Shown piece after piece: positions 9,595 to 18,067 of a stretch of 64,000 nucleotides of DNA. The notes under the pieces were generated by a model that was not told the origin of the DNA, did no database searches, and saw only the letters and a program-made list of their open reading frames with translations. This stretch comes from UBA2942 sp045127535. Its GTDB lineage: Bacteria > Bacillota > Clostridia > Lachnospirales > Lachnospiraceae. Position numbers and translations under genes: made by a program. Position 1 is the stretch's first letter. Each line of letters starts with the position of its first letter. The stretch is from positions 1 through 64,000 of the forward strand of contig JBGVQN010000001.1 in the NCBI GenBank assembly GCA_045127535.1. Direction: 5' to 3'.

Positions 9595-10314
9595 TTATTT
9601 TTTCACACCGCCGTAACGTCTGTCTCTTTTGTTATATGCTTCAATGGCCTTGATCAATTCATCATTGTTAAAATCAGGCCAGAAAATATCTGTTACATAG
9701 ATTTCTGTATAAGCCAGCTGCCATAACAGATAATTGGACAGACGGATCTCCCCACTGGTACGGATCAGCAGATCCGGGTCAGGAATCAGCTTGGTATCTA
9801 AGTATCCTGCAATGGTAGCCTCTGTAATCTCCTCTGGCACCAGCTTGCCATCCATGGCATCCCTGGTCATCTGTGTCACTGCACGGCGGATCTCATCACG
9901 GCCGCCGTAATTGACTGCAATGACAAAGGTCAGACCGGTATTATCCTTGGTTTTTTCCTCTAAGCGGTTGATGCCCTCAATAATATCTGCATCAAAGCGG
10001 TTCCTGTCACCGATCATAATGACACGCACATTGTTCTGTACTGCAATTTTCAGCAGTCTCTTACAATAATAACGGAACAATGACATCAGGGCAGATACTT
10101 CTTCCTCAGAGCGCTTCCAGTTTTCCGTTGAAAAACCGTACACAGTCAGATACTCAATTCCCAGTCTGGCTGCATCCTCTACCGTCTGCTCTACTACTTT
10201 ACACCCTTCCTTATGTCCCATGGTACGGGGCAGGTTTCTGGCCTTGGCCCAGCGTCCGTTACCATCCAAAATAATTGCCACATGCTTTGGTATTACAAGC
10301 CCTTCTATACTCAT
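9595..10314 (-). CDS. uppS: Isoprenyl transferase (undecaprenyl diphosphate synthase)
   Basis: cis-Prenyltransferase that builds the C55 lipid carrier for cell-wall synthesis. The 239-residue protein has the catalytic motif ILDGNGRWAK (Asp17), GFSTENWKR, NYGGRDEI and TEIYVTDIFWPDF. Ends 19 nt before dxr, leaving no room for cdsA. Upstream are a 70-bp repeat copy and a terminator after frr, so uppS may have its own promoter. Confidence 0.96.
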   Translation of the reverse strand: MSIEGLVIPKHVAIILDGNGRWAKARNLPRTMGHKEGCKVVEQTVEDAARLGIEYLTVYGFSTENWKRSEEEVSALMSLFRYYCKRLLKIAVQNNVRVIMIGDRNRFDADIIEGINRLEEKTKDNTGLTFVIAVNYGGRDEIRRAVTQMTRDAMDGKLVPEEITEATIAGYLDTKLIPDPDLLIRTSGEIRLSNYLLWQLAYTEIYVTDIFWPDFNNDELIKAIEAYNKRDRRYGGVKK

Positions 10315-10340
10315 ACACCCTCCAAATATTCTTATCTTTT

Positions 10341-10410
10341 AGGCATTTGCGAAACAATTTACCGGATGCTTCACAAAGCTGCTGCGAAACATCATTTGCC
10401 AACTGCCTAT
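10341..10410. repeat. Minimal 70-bp copy of the palindromic element (copy 8)
   Basis: Begins AGGCATTTGCGAAACA and keeps the subterminal ACCGGATGCTTCACAAAGCTG, then a right end reduced to AACTGCCTAT; core and stems are missing. Flanks TCTTATCTTTT (10330-10340) and TCTGATCTTTT (10411-10421) match at 10 of 11 positions, a slightly decayed target duplication. A deletion derivative or minimal mobile form. Confidence 0.65.
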
Positions 10411-10423
10411 TCTGATCTTTTAC

Positions 10424-10463
10424 GAAAACCGGGCCGCCGCAAACATAAATGCAGCAGCCCGGT
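10424..10463 (-). terminator. Intrinsic terminator downstream of frr
   Basis: On the minus strand ACCGGGC-TGCTGC pairs with GC-GGC-GGCCCGGT (10428-10463) and is followed by TTTT. It lies about 60 nt beyond the frr stop and probably separates pyrH-frr from uppS and the genes beyond. Confidence 0.6.
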
Positions 10464-10524
10464 CCCCCGTCAGACAAATGTACTTCTCTATATACATTCT
10501 ATCCGATTATTCAGCAAAAAAACA

Positions 10525-11079
10525 TTATACAGTCATGATTTCCTTGGTCTTGTCCTCAATCAGCTTGTCAATTTTTTCCACATACTTGTCAGTCAGCTTC
10601 TGAACCTTGGTCTCTAACTCTTTCTGCTCATCCTCTGTGATCTCATTTGCCTTGATCATCTTCTTAAATGCATCATTGGCATCTCTGCGGATGTTACGGA
10701 TGGCTACCTTGGAAGCTTCACCTTTCTTCTTTACATCCTTTGCCAGTACCTTACGTCTTTCCTCCGTCAGTTCTGGGAAAACCAGACGGATTGCCTTACC
10801 GTCATTGCTTGGGGTAATGCCCAGGTCAGAAGCAATGATTGCCTTTTCAATGGCCTTAATCAAAGACTTCTCCCATGGCTGAATCAGGATCATTCTTGCT
10901 TCTGGCACGGAAATATTAGCAACCTGCTGCATGGCAGTAGGCACACCATAATACTCTACTGTAATCTTATCCAGTAAATGTGGATTGGCACGGCCTGCAC
11001 GGATGTTGGAATACTCATTCTCCAGTGCCTGTAAGGACTTACCCATTTTATCTTCATACTCTTTTAACTGCTCGCTCAT
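10525..11079 (-). CDS. frr: Ribosome recycling factor
   Basis: Splits post-termination ribosomes together with EF-G. The 184-residue product has the standard hallmarks: IRAGRANPHLLDKITVEYYG, ISVPEARMILIQPWEK, LGITPSNDGKAIRLVFPELTEERRK and a long C-terminal helix. Start at 11079 supported by GGGAGG 5 nt upstream; the frame stays open 24 codons further without a site. It follows pyrH by 124 nt in the near-universal pyrH-frr pair. Confidence 0.96.
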   Translation of the reverse strand: MSEQLKEYEDKMGKSLQALENEYSNIRAGRANPHLLDKITVEYYGVPTAMQQVANISVPEARMILIQPWEKSLIKAIEKAIIASDLGITPSNDGKAIRLVFPELTEERRKVLAKDVKKKGEASKVAIRNIRRDANDAFKKMIKANEITEDEQKELETKVQKLTDKYVEKIDKLIEDKTKEIMTV

Positions 11080-11203
11080 AAAGCCTCCCTCTCTGCATGC
11101 TGCCACACTCTGAATCACAGCATCATTCATATATTTCTCTGTACTTTTCACAGGATCTTGCTCAAATCCTGGAGTTTTATTCCGTGTTCTACTTTTACGA
11201 TCA

Positions 11204-11905
11204 TCAGGCTGTTACCAGAGTACCATGATTCTCACCATTCATGGCATAGGTAATACCGTCTGGCTCATTCAGGCTGAATACCTGTAATGGCATGCGGTTT
11301 TCCATACACAGAATAGATGCTGTCAGGTCGATCACTGCCAGCTTCTTTGCAACTACCTCATCGATGGAGATAGACTCATACTTCTTAGCATCAGGATTGG
11401 TCTTAGGATCGCTGTCATATACGCCATCAATAGCCTTTGCCAACAAAATTACATCTGCTTCCATCTCAATGGCTCTGAGTACAATGCCAGTATCCGTAGA
11501 GAAGTAAGGATGTCCCGTACCTCCTGCAAAGAATACCACCTTGTTCTGGGCAAATGCCTGATTGGCATCATCCTTGGAAAACAGCTTCGTGATAGAACCG
11601 CACACAAAAGGAGTGAAAATTTCTGTATCCATACCTGTAGAACGGAAGATTTCTGACACATAAATACAGTTCATAATGGTGGCCAGCATACCGATCTGAT
11701 CTGCCTTTGGTCTGTCAATGGCATTGCTGGAACGGCCTCTCCAGAAGTTGCCTCCGCCAATGACAATACCTACTTCTACACCTGCATCTACGGATGCCTT
11801 TACCTGCTCTGCCACCATCTTACAGGTAGCCTCATCAAAGCCGGTTTTTTTCTCACCAGCCAAAGCCTCTCCGCTTAACTTTAAAAGCACTCTGCGCTTC
11901 TTCAT
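11204..11905 (-). CDS. pyrH: Uridylate (UMP) kinase
   Basis: Bacterial hexameric UMP kinase of the amino-acid kinase fold, making UDP for nucleotide and cell-wall precursor pools. The 233-residue sequence has the N-terminal VLLKLSGEALAG, GIVIGGGNFWRG, FFAGGTGHPYFSTDT and LAKAIDGVYDSDP. Full length. Preceded by a good promoter 75-100 nt upstream and followed by frr. Confidence 0.97.
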   Translation of the reverse strand: MKKRRVLLKLSGEALAGEKKTGFDEATCKMVAEQVKASVDAGVEVGIVIGGGNFWRGRSSNAIDRPKADQIGMLATIMNCIYVSEIFRSTGMDTEIFTPFVCGSITKLFSKDDANQAFAQNKVVFFAGGTGHPYFSTDTGIVLRAIEMEADVILLAKAIDGVYDSDPKTNPDAKKYESISIDEVVAKKLAVIDLTASILCMENRMPLQVFSLNEPDGITYAMNGENHGTLVTA

Positions 11906-11980
11906 CTCTTATTTTCCTTTCCTTTATCGGGCATATAAATATCTGGCCCAACCTACTATCTAAACAGAATTCTCAGTATG

Positions 11981-12008
11981 ATTATAACATATCACCATGG
12001 AAAAGCAA
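11981..12008 (-). promoter_or_regulatory. Predicted SigA promoter for pyrH-frr
   Basis: Minus strand TTGCTT (12003-12008), 16-nt spacer, TATAAT (11981-11986). It sits directly after the tam41-like stop codon, so pyrH can be expressed separately from that gene. Confidence 0.65.
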
Positions 12009-12020
12009 GCCAAAGAACTG

Positions 12021-12947
12021 TTACTTTTTGGAATTAAACTTTTTCTTCAATTTCGGGATCACATATGCCACAGAACGGATGAGTCCGTTAGATACCAGTC
12101 CTTTGGCGGTCTGTCCTACACTTTCGTTAAAATTCACCTTTTCCAGATAAGTACGAATGCCCTTTTGCACTTCTTCCATATCCTGCCAATTCCGCACACC
12201 TTCTTTCAGATCATCTCTTAAAGTCACTGGCAGCTGTTCTAAGGCTGCTGACAGCGCTTTTCTGTCGATCTCCAGCTGCTCCTTCTCCGTATCAAACCTT
12301 AGGAAATCACATTTTTCCATCACAGGCACGTAGATTTCGTGAATTCGGTCATAACTGCCTGTCACAATATTTCTGACCTTTTCCGGATTCTCTGCAATAT
12401 ACATACGGGAATCTCCAAAGTAAGAAAGGCTGCACACATACATATACAAATCAAAACAGCTTGCCTTTTCCGGCAGAAAGCAGGCCGCTGCAATGACTGC
12501 ACATTTCCGGTTATCCTGAATCAGCGTCTCCACGTCCGGATTGATCACGATTGGCAGCAGCGGTTTCTGAAACCTGCCTGGAACATAAAAGCTTTCCCAG
12601 GTAGTCATACATGTAAAGAAGTCTTTTTTGGAAATAATCCCATATTTATAAACCCCATCTTCTTCCTCAATATTGCTCTGATAAATGATGTGAGTTTTGC
12701 CAGACATTTTTTTTACCAGAGGACTGGGAAGAAGACAGGCACCTGTCCAGGAATAATCCCCGGGATTTTTCTTTTTGTTGGCCTTGTGCCATCCCCGTAC
12801 ATCTTCTACCACCAGTATCATATCAATCTGAGGCAGGCTTTTTTCATCATAGCCTGTCTGCTTAAATACGCCGGAGCCATATCCAAATGCCGCCACTACC
12901 TGAGGCCTTTTTCCTATAAACTTTTTTAACTTATCCTTAATGTCCAT
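12021..12947 (-). CDS. Tam41-type CDP-diacylglycerol synthase
   Basis: A 308-residue soluble protein that I recognise as the Tam41/Mmp37 family, nucleotidyltransferase-fold enzymes making CDP-diacylglycerol from phosphatidate and CTP, known best from mitochondria and unrelated to membrane-embedded CdsA. Visible motifs: GYGSG (22-26) for nucleotide binding, LPQIDMILVVED (38-49) with the metal aspartate, WHKANKKKNPGDYS (53-66), matching the WHxxNxxxNxxxYS of the family, and VPGRFQKPLLPI. There are no membrane helices; the C-terminus is basic. The gene is monocistronic with its own promoter and lies just upstream of pyrH. No cdsA is present at its usual place between uppS and dxr, so this enzyme may supply CDP-DAG for PgsA (26737-27300). 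Family assignment is by pattern; activity is inferred. Confidence 0.85.
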   Translation of the reverse strand: MDIKDKLKKFIGKRPQVVAAFGYGSGVFKQTGYDEKSLPQIDMILVVEDVRGWHKANKKKNPGDYSWTGACLLPSPLVKKMSGKTHIIYQSNIEEEDGVYKYGIISKKDFFTCMTTWESFYVPGRFQKPLLPIVINPDVETLIQDNRKCAVIAAACFLPEKASCFDLYMYVCSLSYFGDSRMYIAENPEKVRNIVTGSYDRIHEIYVPVMEKCDFLRFDTEKEQLEIDRKALSAALEQLPVTLRDDLKEGVRNWQDMEEVQKGIRTYLEKVNFNESVGQTAKGLVSNGLIRSVAYVIPKLKKKFNSKK

Positions 12948-12976
12948 GATGTTCCTCTTTAAAAAATATTAACTGA

Positions 12977-13005
12977 ATTATAACATAATCCCGTTCATAC
13001 CGCAA
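12977..13005 (-). promoter_or_regulatory. Predicted SigA promoter for the Tam41-type gene
   Basis: Minus strand TTGCGG (13000-13005), 17-nt spacer, TATAAT (12977-12982), about 30 nt upstream of the start at 12947. Confidence 0.65.
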
Positions 13006-13081
13006 CGTGATTCTATTTTCCCTGCCCTGGAGAACAATCCTATCTGGTCATACCACCCCAGAGGGAAGTTATAATTACCAC

Positions 13082-13109
13082 TTGTTTTTGCAAAACTTTA
13101 TGTTATGAT
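13082..13109 (+). promoter_or_regulatory. Predicted promoter for the CLC transporter
   Basis: TTGTTT (13082-13087), 16-nt spacer, TATGAT (13104-13109). The leader to the start codon is about 90 nt; I saw no recognisable fluoride riboswitch in it. Confidence 0.5.
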
Positions 13110-13207
13110 TAATATGTTTTGCTTTTAGGGCAAAGTAAATCCCTGACTCTTATCATACAGGCTCAGGTCCTTACATCACAATTTTTATAAAGGAGTTTTG
13201 ACATCAT

Positions 13208-14470
13208 ATGAAAATACCCGAATATGCTCTTCCTTTGAAACGAGTTTATCAACATCACCGATACTATATTGTTTCCAGTCTGCGCTGGCTGGTACTTGCC
13301 TCTATTACTGGCTTGACCGTAGGTGCATTCAGTTCTGTATTTTCCTGGTGTATGACTACAGTCACCAACCTGCGTATGACACATGACTGGCTGATCTTCT
13401 TTCTGCCTGCTGCTGGTCTGCTCATTGTATTTCTATATCAGATTGCAGACATGAAGGACGATAAAGGAACCAATCAAATATTATCTGCCATTCATGTCTC
13501 TCCCAGAATACGGTTACGCCTGGCTCCCCTGATTTTTATTTCTACTGTACTGACCCACCTGTTTGGAGGTTCCGCCGGACGTGAAGGTGCAGCATTGCAG
13601 CTGGGGGGAAGCATTGGCAACGGCCTTGGCAATATCTTACATCTGGATGATGACGATAAAAAAGTTATGGTTTTATGTGGTATGAGTGCTGCATTTTCTG
13701 CACTGTTTGGCACTCCTATTGCTGCTGCTGTATTTCCTTTGGAAGTAGTCAGCGTAGGCATTATGCAATATTCCGCACTGCTACCTTGTATTTTTTCTTC
13801 CCTGATCGCTTCTCATTTTGCCGCCACTATGGGCATTGCGCCTGAGGCCTTTACCATTGTGGACATTCCTGCTCTAACCCTGGTTCCAGGTCTGAAAATC
13901 GTTCTGGTAGCAGGGATCTGCGGCATTGCAAGTACATGTTTCTGTTTTTTACTGGATCTGGTCCATAAGAAATATGCACAGCTCTTCAAGAACCCTTATG
14001 TACGCATTTTTGCAGCTGGTGTCCTTGTAGTCGTTATTTCTCTGCTGCTGCAGACCAGAGACTATAATGGTGCTGGCATCCCGGTGATCGAACGAGCCAT
14101 GGAAGGTGAAGTGGTCTGGTATGCTTTCCTTATAAAAATGCTCTTAACTGCATTGACTTTAGGTGCCGGTTTTAAAGGAGGAGAAATTATCCCCTCCCTG
14201 TTTATCGGCGCTACATTAGGATGCCTTTTAGGACATTTCCTGGGTATTTCTCCTTCTTTGTGTGCTGCTGTAGGCATGGTTTCCCTGTTCTGTGGTGCCA
14301 CCAACTGTCCTCTTTCTTCCATGCTCATGGGATTTGAATTGTTTGGATTCCAGGGTGTCTATTATATTCTGATCGCTATTGCCGTCAGTTATGCATTCTC
14401 CGGCTATCGCAGCCTTTACCAGCAGCAGATCATCGTATATTCCAAATACAAGGTAAAAGAGCATTCCTGA
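13208..14470 (+). CDS. CLC-family anion transporter, CLC-F-like
   Basis: Polytopic 420-residue membrane protein of the CLC chloride channel/antiporter family (PF00654). Key motifs are GGSAGREGAALQLGG (120-134) with the gating glutamate E126, a second conserved segment GAGFKGGEIIPSLFIGATLG (319-338) and GTPIAAAVFPLE. The GFKGGE form and the GREG(T/A)A form are typical of the fluoride-exporting CLC-F branch rather than the chloride GREGP/GIFAPSL type, so fluoride/proton antiport is the better guess but not proven. There are no fused CBS domains; a separate CBS protein is encoded convergently. AAGGAG lies 12 nt upstream of the ATG, a rather long spacing. Confidence 0.85.
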   Translation: MKIPEYALPLKRVYQHHRYYIVSSLRWLVLASITGLTVGAFSSVFSWCMTTVTNLRMTHDWLIFFLPAAGLLIVFLYQIADMKDDKGTNQILSAIHVSPRIRLRLAPLIFISTVLTHLFGGSAGREGAALQLGGSIGNGLGNILHLDDDDKKVMVLCGMSAAFSALFGTPIAAAVFPLEVVSVGIMQYSALLPCIFSSLIASHFAATMGIAPEAFTIVDIPALTLVPGLKIVLVAGICGIASTCFCFLLDLVHKKYAQLFKNPYVRIFAAGVLVVVISLLLQTRDYNGAGIPVIERAMEGEVVWYAFLIKMLLTALTLGAGFKGGEIIPSLFIGATLGCLLGHFLGISPSLCAAVGMVSLFCGATNCPLSSMLMGFELFGFQGVYYILIAIAVSYAFSGYRSLYQQQIIVYSKYKVKEHS

Positions 14471-14490
14471 TAAAAAGCACCTGCTCTTTT
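14455..14490. terminator. Bidirectional terminator between the CLC and CBS genes
   Basis: AAAAGAGCA (14455-14463) pairs with TGCTCTTTT (14482-14490). It overlaps the 3' ends of both convergent genes and can serve either strand. Confidence 0.75.
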
Positions 14491-14899
14491 ATACTGCTGC
14501 ACTATAAATTTTGCTGCAGTTTTTAATAATGTCCTTGCGCGTCACAATTCCTATAAAATACTGTCTGTCATCTATTATAGGAACGAAATTCTGATTGATG
14601 GATCTGTTTAACAGCTGTTCCATGCTGGCTCTTCCATCTGTTGCCGGATTCCATCCTCTGCGTACAATATCCTTTACTTTGGCACGCTGGAGGATGGATT
14701 CTCCTTCATTCATAATCGCCCAAAGAAAATCCCCCTCACTGATACTTCCCATATACTCTCCATTCCTGCGCAAAACAGGCACAGCAGTATAGCCGCTCTC
14801 TTTCAGCACCTGTATTGCATCCTCCAACACATCCTCTTCTGTTAAATATGTAATTTCGCACTTTGGCTGTAATAAGCTAAATACATTCATTTCTTTCAT
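14489..14899 (-). CDS. CBS domain-pair protein
   Basis: A 136-residue protein consisting of two CBS modules and little else: TEEDVLEDAIQVLKESGYTAVPVL...YMGSISEGDFLWAI, then the second ending NFVPIIDDRQYFIGIVTRKDII. Such modules bind adenine nucleotides and regulate partner proteins. Convergent with the CLC gene whose eukaryotic relatives carry CBS pairs, so a functional link is possible but only positional. A palindromic repeat copy lies immediately upstream of its start region. Confidence 0.88.
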   Translation of the reverse strand: MKEMNVFSLLQPKCEITYLTEEDVLEDAIQVLKESGYTAVPVLRRNGEYMGSISEGDFLWAIMNEGESILQRAKVKDIVRRGWNPATDGRASMEQLLNRSINQNFVPIIDDRQYFIGIVTRKDIIKNCSKIYSAAV

Positions 14900-14922
14900 T
14901 TCCTTTCAAAATAATATTTTGC

Positions 14923-15165
14923 TAGGCAATTGCGAAACACATTACCGGACGCTTTGGAAAGTATCTGCAAGAAAATATTTTCACGCAACGTATCCTTGAT
15001 ACGTTTGACTCGCTCTCGCTTCGATGAAAACGCAGCGGTACTAATAAATTTTACACCTGCGGTGCAAAATTTAAAGTGCCGGCGTTTTCAAGAGTCCTGC
15101 TTAGAAAACATTTTCTTACAGATACTTCCCAAAGCTGGTATTGAATACAGTTTCGCAATTACCTA
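14923..15165. repeat. Palindromic MITE-like element, copy 4 (243 bp) with 11-bp target duplication
   Basis: Tips TAGGCAATTGCGAAACAC and GTTTCGCAATTACCTA; outer arms CTTTGGAAAGTATCTGCAAG / CTTACAGATACTTCCCAAAG; core in the orientation of copy 2 with GCTCTCGCTTCGATGAAAAC; inner palindrome of AAATTTTRCACC type. Perfect 11-bp direct repeats TAATATTTTGC flank it at 14912-14922 and 15166-15176. Lies between the divergent CBS and rqcH genes. Confidence 0.9.
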
Positions 15166-15398
15166 TAATATTTTGCAGCTACAATATTTTTCAAATAATT
15201 CTCTTGCTATACAGACCCCCATCGTCCTTATGAAATTGAAATACAGTTTGTATCTGCAGCTCTCCCCTGAAAACAACCCTCAATTTGTTTCAGTATGGTT
15301 ACAGTATAATCCGGGATTATGTATAATTCTTGAACACACCATAAACAGTTAAAAAATTTTACAGAAATAAAATCAGATCTGATCATTAAATATTTTCT

Positions 15399-15426
15399 TT
15401 GGTTTTTCCCTGCTATCTGCTATAAT
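15399..15426 (+). promoter_or_regulatory. Predicted SigA promoter for rqcH
   Basis: TTGGTT (15399-15404), 16-nt spacer, TATAAT (15421-15426), about 95 nt before the start codon. Confidence 0.55.
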
Positions 15427-15520
15427 AAAGCGTACAGCACAGGCTTTTCTTTGTAAATCGTTTTGAGAACTGACCTGCATCACACAATCGCTGCCTTCCA
15501 GCAGCAGGAATGGAGTTATT

Positions 15521-17299
15521 ATGGCTTTTGACGGTATTGTCATACACAACCTGGTGTATGAAATGAATGAAAAGATCACTGGAGGACGCATCAGTAAAAT
15601 TGCACAGCCTGAAGCAGATGAGCTGATCTTAACTATAAAAAAAGAAAAAGACACCCACAAACTCTTTCTCTCTGCTTCTGCCAGCCTGCCTCTGGCCTAT
15701 TTTACAGAGAACACCAAACCCAATCCTCTGACTGCCCCCAACTTCTGTATGCTGCTGCGCAAGCACATCGGAAATGGTAAGATCATATCCGTTACCCAGC
15801 CCGGCCTGGAACGAATCATTGATATTACAGTAGAACATTTAGATGAACTGGGAGATTTAAAAAAGAAGCATCTGATCATCGAGCTCATGGGCAAGCACAG
15901 CAATATTATTTTCTGCAGTGAAGATATGGCATATGATTTTGAAAATGGCAAAGAAGGCTGGCGGATTTTAGACAGTATTAAGCATGTTCCAGCTCAAGTC
16001 AGCTCTGTAAGAGAGGTACTGCCCGGCAGACCATATTTCATACCAGACACCATGAATAAAACCGATCCGCTTACAGCAGATGAAGACACCATTGTATCTG
16101 CCCTTCAGTGCAATATCCCCCTGGCCAAAGCCATTTACTCCGGCTTTACCGGCATCAGTCCTGTAGTGGCAGAGGACATTGTATACAGGGCAGGTCTGGA
16201 TTCTGCGCTGCCTGCAGCGTCTCTTACAGAGACAGAGCGTCACCATCTGGCACACACTTTTTTCCTGCTGTTAGAGGACATCAGAGAAAATCATTTTGAG
16301 CCAAACATTGTGTATGATGGAGAAACGCCCATTGAGTTTTCCTCCATTTTTCTAGAAGTGTACGGTGAGGAACAGAGCGACTCATTCTCCTCTGTCAGCC
16401 AGGTATTGGAAACCTATTATGCCACCCGTAACCGCCTCACCCGTATCCGACAGAAAACTGCGGAACTTCGCAAAATTACACAGACCCATTTGGATCGCAG
16501 CCGCAAAAAATATTCCCTGCAGCAAAGCCAGCTAAAAGATACAGAAAAACGAGAACAGTACCGTATTTACGGAGAACTGCTTAACGCTTATGGCTATGAG
16601 ATCCAGGACGGTGCAAAGAATGCCAGCCTGTTAAATTACTACACAGGTGAAACCATTACCGTTCCTTTAGACTCTGATCAGACTGCGCAGGAAAATGCCC
16701 AGCGCTATTTTGCCCGCTACGGCAAGTTAAAGCGTACCTATGAGGCGCTGACCGATTTAATTGAAGAAACACAGAAAGAAATCGAACACCTGGAATCCAT
16801 TGCTGCTTCTATTGATATGGCAGTGAATGTAGAAGATCTGGCCCAGATCCGCCAGGAAATGGTACAATACGGATATCTGAAAAAACATGCCCAGGGGGGC
16901 AAGGGAAATCGAAAAGAAAAAGTAACCAGTAAGCCTTACCACTACATTTCCTCTGACGGATTCCACATGTATGTGGGAAAGAATAATTATCAGAATGACG
17001 AGTTGACCTTTCAGTTTGCAGACAACGGAGACATGTGGTTCCATGCCAAAAAAATGCCCGGCTCCCATGTGATCGTCAAATGCTCTGGAAAGGAACTGCC
17101 AGACCGTACTTATGAGGAAGCGGGACGTCTGGCTGCTTACTATTCCAAGGGCAGAGACAGTGATAAAGTAGAGATCGACTATATAGAAAAAAAACAGGTA
17201 AAAAAGACACCGGGAGGCGCTCCTGGATTTGTGATTTATCATACCAATTATTCTATGATGTCCGTACCAAATATTGATGGTATTGAACAGGTTTTATAA
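15521..17299 (+). CDS. rqcH: RqcH / NFACT-family ribosome quality control factor
   Basis: Homologue of B. subtilis RqcH (formerly annotated fibronectin-binding FbpA). It binds peptidyl-tRNA-obstructed 50S subunits and directs alanine tailing of stalled chains. The 592-residue protein has the NFACT-N domain at the start (AFDGIVIHNLVYEMNEKITGGRI), a central helical coiled-coil (about 340-450), and the NFACT-R domain at the end (HYISSDGFHMYVGKNNYQND, DMWFHAKKMPGSHVI). The functionally important Asp-Arg pair of the N domain appears here as Glu97-Arg98 (PGLERII). GGAG lies about 5 nt upstream of the ATG. Complements the tmRNA/SmpB rescue system also encoded in this window. Confidence 0.93.
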   Translation: MAFDGIVIHNLVYEMNEKITGGRISKIAQPEADELILTIKKEKDTHKLFLSASASLPLAYFTENTKPNPLTAPNFCMLLRKHIGNGKIISVTQPGLERIIDITVEHLDELGDLKKKHLIIELMGKHSNIIFCSEDMAYDFENGKEGWRILDSIKHVPAQVSSVREVLPGRPYFIPDTMNKTDPLTADEDTIVSALQCNIPLAKAIYSGFTGISPVVAEDIVYRAGLDSALPAASLTETERHHLAHTFFLLLEDIRENHFEPNIVYDGETPIEFSSIFLEVYGEEQSDSFSSVSQVLETYYATRNRLTRIRQKTAELRKITQTHLDRSRKKYSLQQSQLKDTEKREQYRIYGELLNAYGYEIQDGAKNASLLNYYTGETITVPLDSDQTAQENAQRYFARYGKLKRTYEALTDLIEETQKEIEHLESIAASIDMAVNVEDLAQIRQEMVQYGYLKKHAQGGKGNRKEKVTSKPYHYISSDGFHMYVGKNNYQNDELTFQFADNGDMWFHAKKMPGSHVIVKCSGKELPDRTYEEAGRLAAYYSKGRDSDKVEIDYIEKKQVKKTPGGAPGFVIYHTNYSMMSVPNIDGIEQVL

Positions 17300-17323
17300 T
17301 TTATGAAATAACCATGCCATGGG

Positions 17324-17358
17324 AAAAGGCCCGCAGCCAAAATTGCTGCGGACCTTTT
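17324..17358. terminator. Terminator after rqcH
   Basis: AAAAGG-CCCGCAGC pairs with GCTGCGG-ACCTTTT with a 7-nt loop (17324-17358). T-rich on both strands, so usable from either side. Confidence 0.8.
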
Positions 17359-17445
17359 GTAATAAGTAACTATAACTGCAGCATAGCTGCAATTTTTATC
17401 ATTTTCCTGCTGCCTATGTAAAAATGACTGCTGTATGAAAGCTGT

Positions 17446-18048
17446 TTAGCCAAGCAGGCCCTTCAACGCTGCAACACAGCCATCAATTCCCAGAACAGCA
17501 CTATTCAGTACAAGATCGTAGTTGCTGTAGTCATCCCACTTTTTTGCAGTATTTGCATAAAAATAGTTTGCACGCTTTTTATCAAAGCGTTTTCTTGTTT
17601 TTTCTGCATCGTATTCCGAAATACCATATTCTTCTGTGATCCGTTTGCGCTTTTTATCTTCATCAGAGCAACGGATAAATACCTTTACCACTCCTTTTTC
17701 CTCTTTGAGTGCTTCCGATGCACAGTGTCCCAAAAAGATAGACTTCCCGTTTGCAGCCATCTTCTTGATTTCAGCCTGCTCTGCTACAAAGAGGTACCCT
17801 TCTTTTGTAAGCATATCTGTTTTTCCGCTGCTTGCCTGTGCCATTGCATAAAAGGTATACAGAAAACTGCCTGTTACTTTTTCCTCATACTGCTCAATAT
17901 CGTTCACTGACAGATTGTAGGCACCGGATACCGCTTCCAGGATCTCCCTGCCGTAGCAGGGAATTCCTGTTTCTTCTGCAAGCTGTTTGGCAATCTGGGT
18001 GCCACCGCTTCCATATTCACGTTCAATTGCAATATATTTGATTTTCAT
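17446..18048 (-). CDS. Cytidylate kinase-like family protein
   Basis: A 200-residue P-loop protein of the cytidylate kinase-like family (PF13189). It begins IKYIAIEREYGSGGTQIAKQLAEETGIPCYGREIL, where REYGSGGTQIA is the nucleotide-binding motif of this family, followed by an SIFLGHCASEAL segment and a basic lid region (EDKKRKRITEEYGIS). It is not the canonical Cmk and its substrate is unknown. GGAGG 10 nt upstream supports the start at 18048. It lies 20 nt downstream of the ABC exporter genes and may be cotranscribed. Confidence 0.8.
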   Translation of the reverse strand: MKIKYIAIEREYGSGGTQIAKQLAEETGIPCYGREILEAVSGAYNLSVNDIEQYEEKVTGSFLYTFYAMAQASSGKTDMLTKEGYLFVAEQAEIKKMAANGKSIFLGHCASEALKEEKGVVKVFIRCSDEDKKRKRITEEYGISEYDAEKTRKRFDKKRANYFYANTAKKWDDYSNYDLVLNSAVLGIDGCVAALKGLLG

Positions 18049-18067
18049 ATTCTTGTACCTCCTCAAA

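Noticed and set aside
9118..9726. Plus-strand 202-codon frame across dxr and uppS, considered as a displaced cdsA
   Set aside because: It is antisense to dxr and shows none of the CdsA signature; it is not a cytidylyltransferase.
13010..13207. Fluoride (crcB) riboswitch before the CLC gene
   Set aside because: The conserved crcB sequences, such as GATGACTCCTA, are not present in either strand of this leader.
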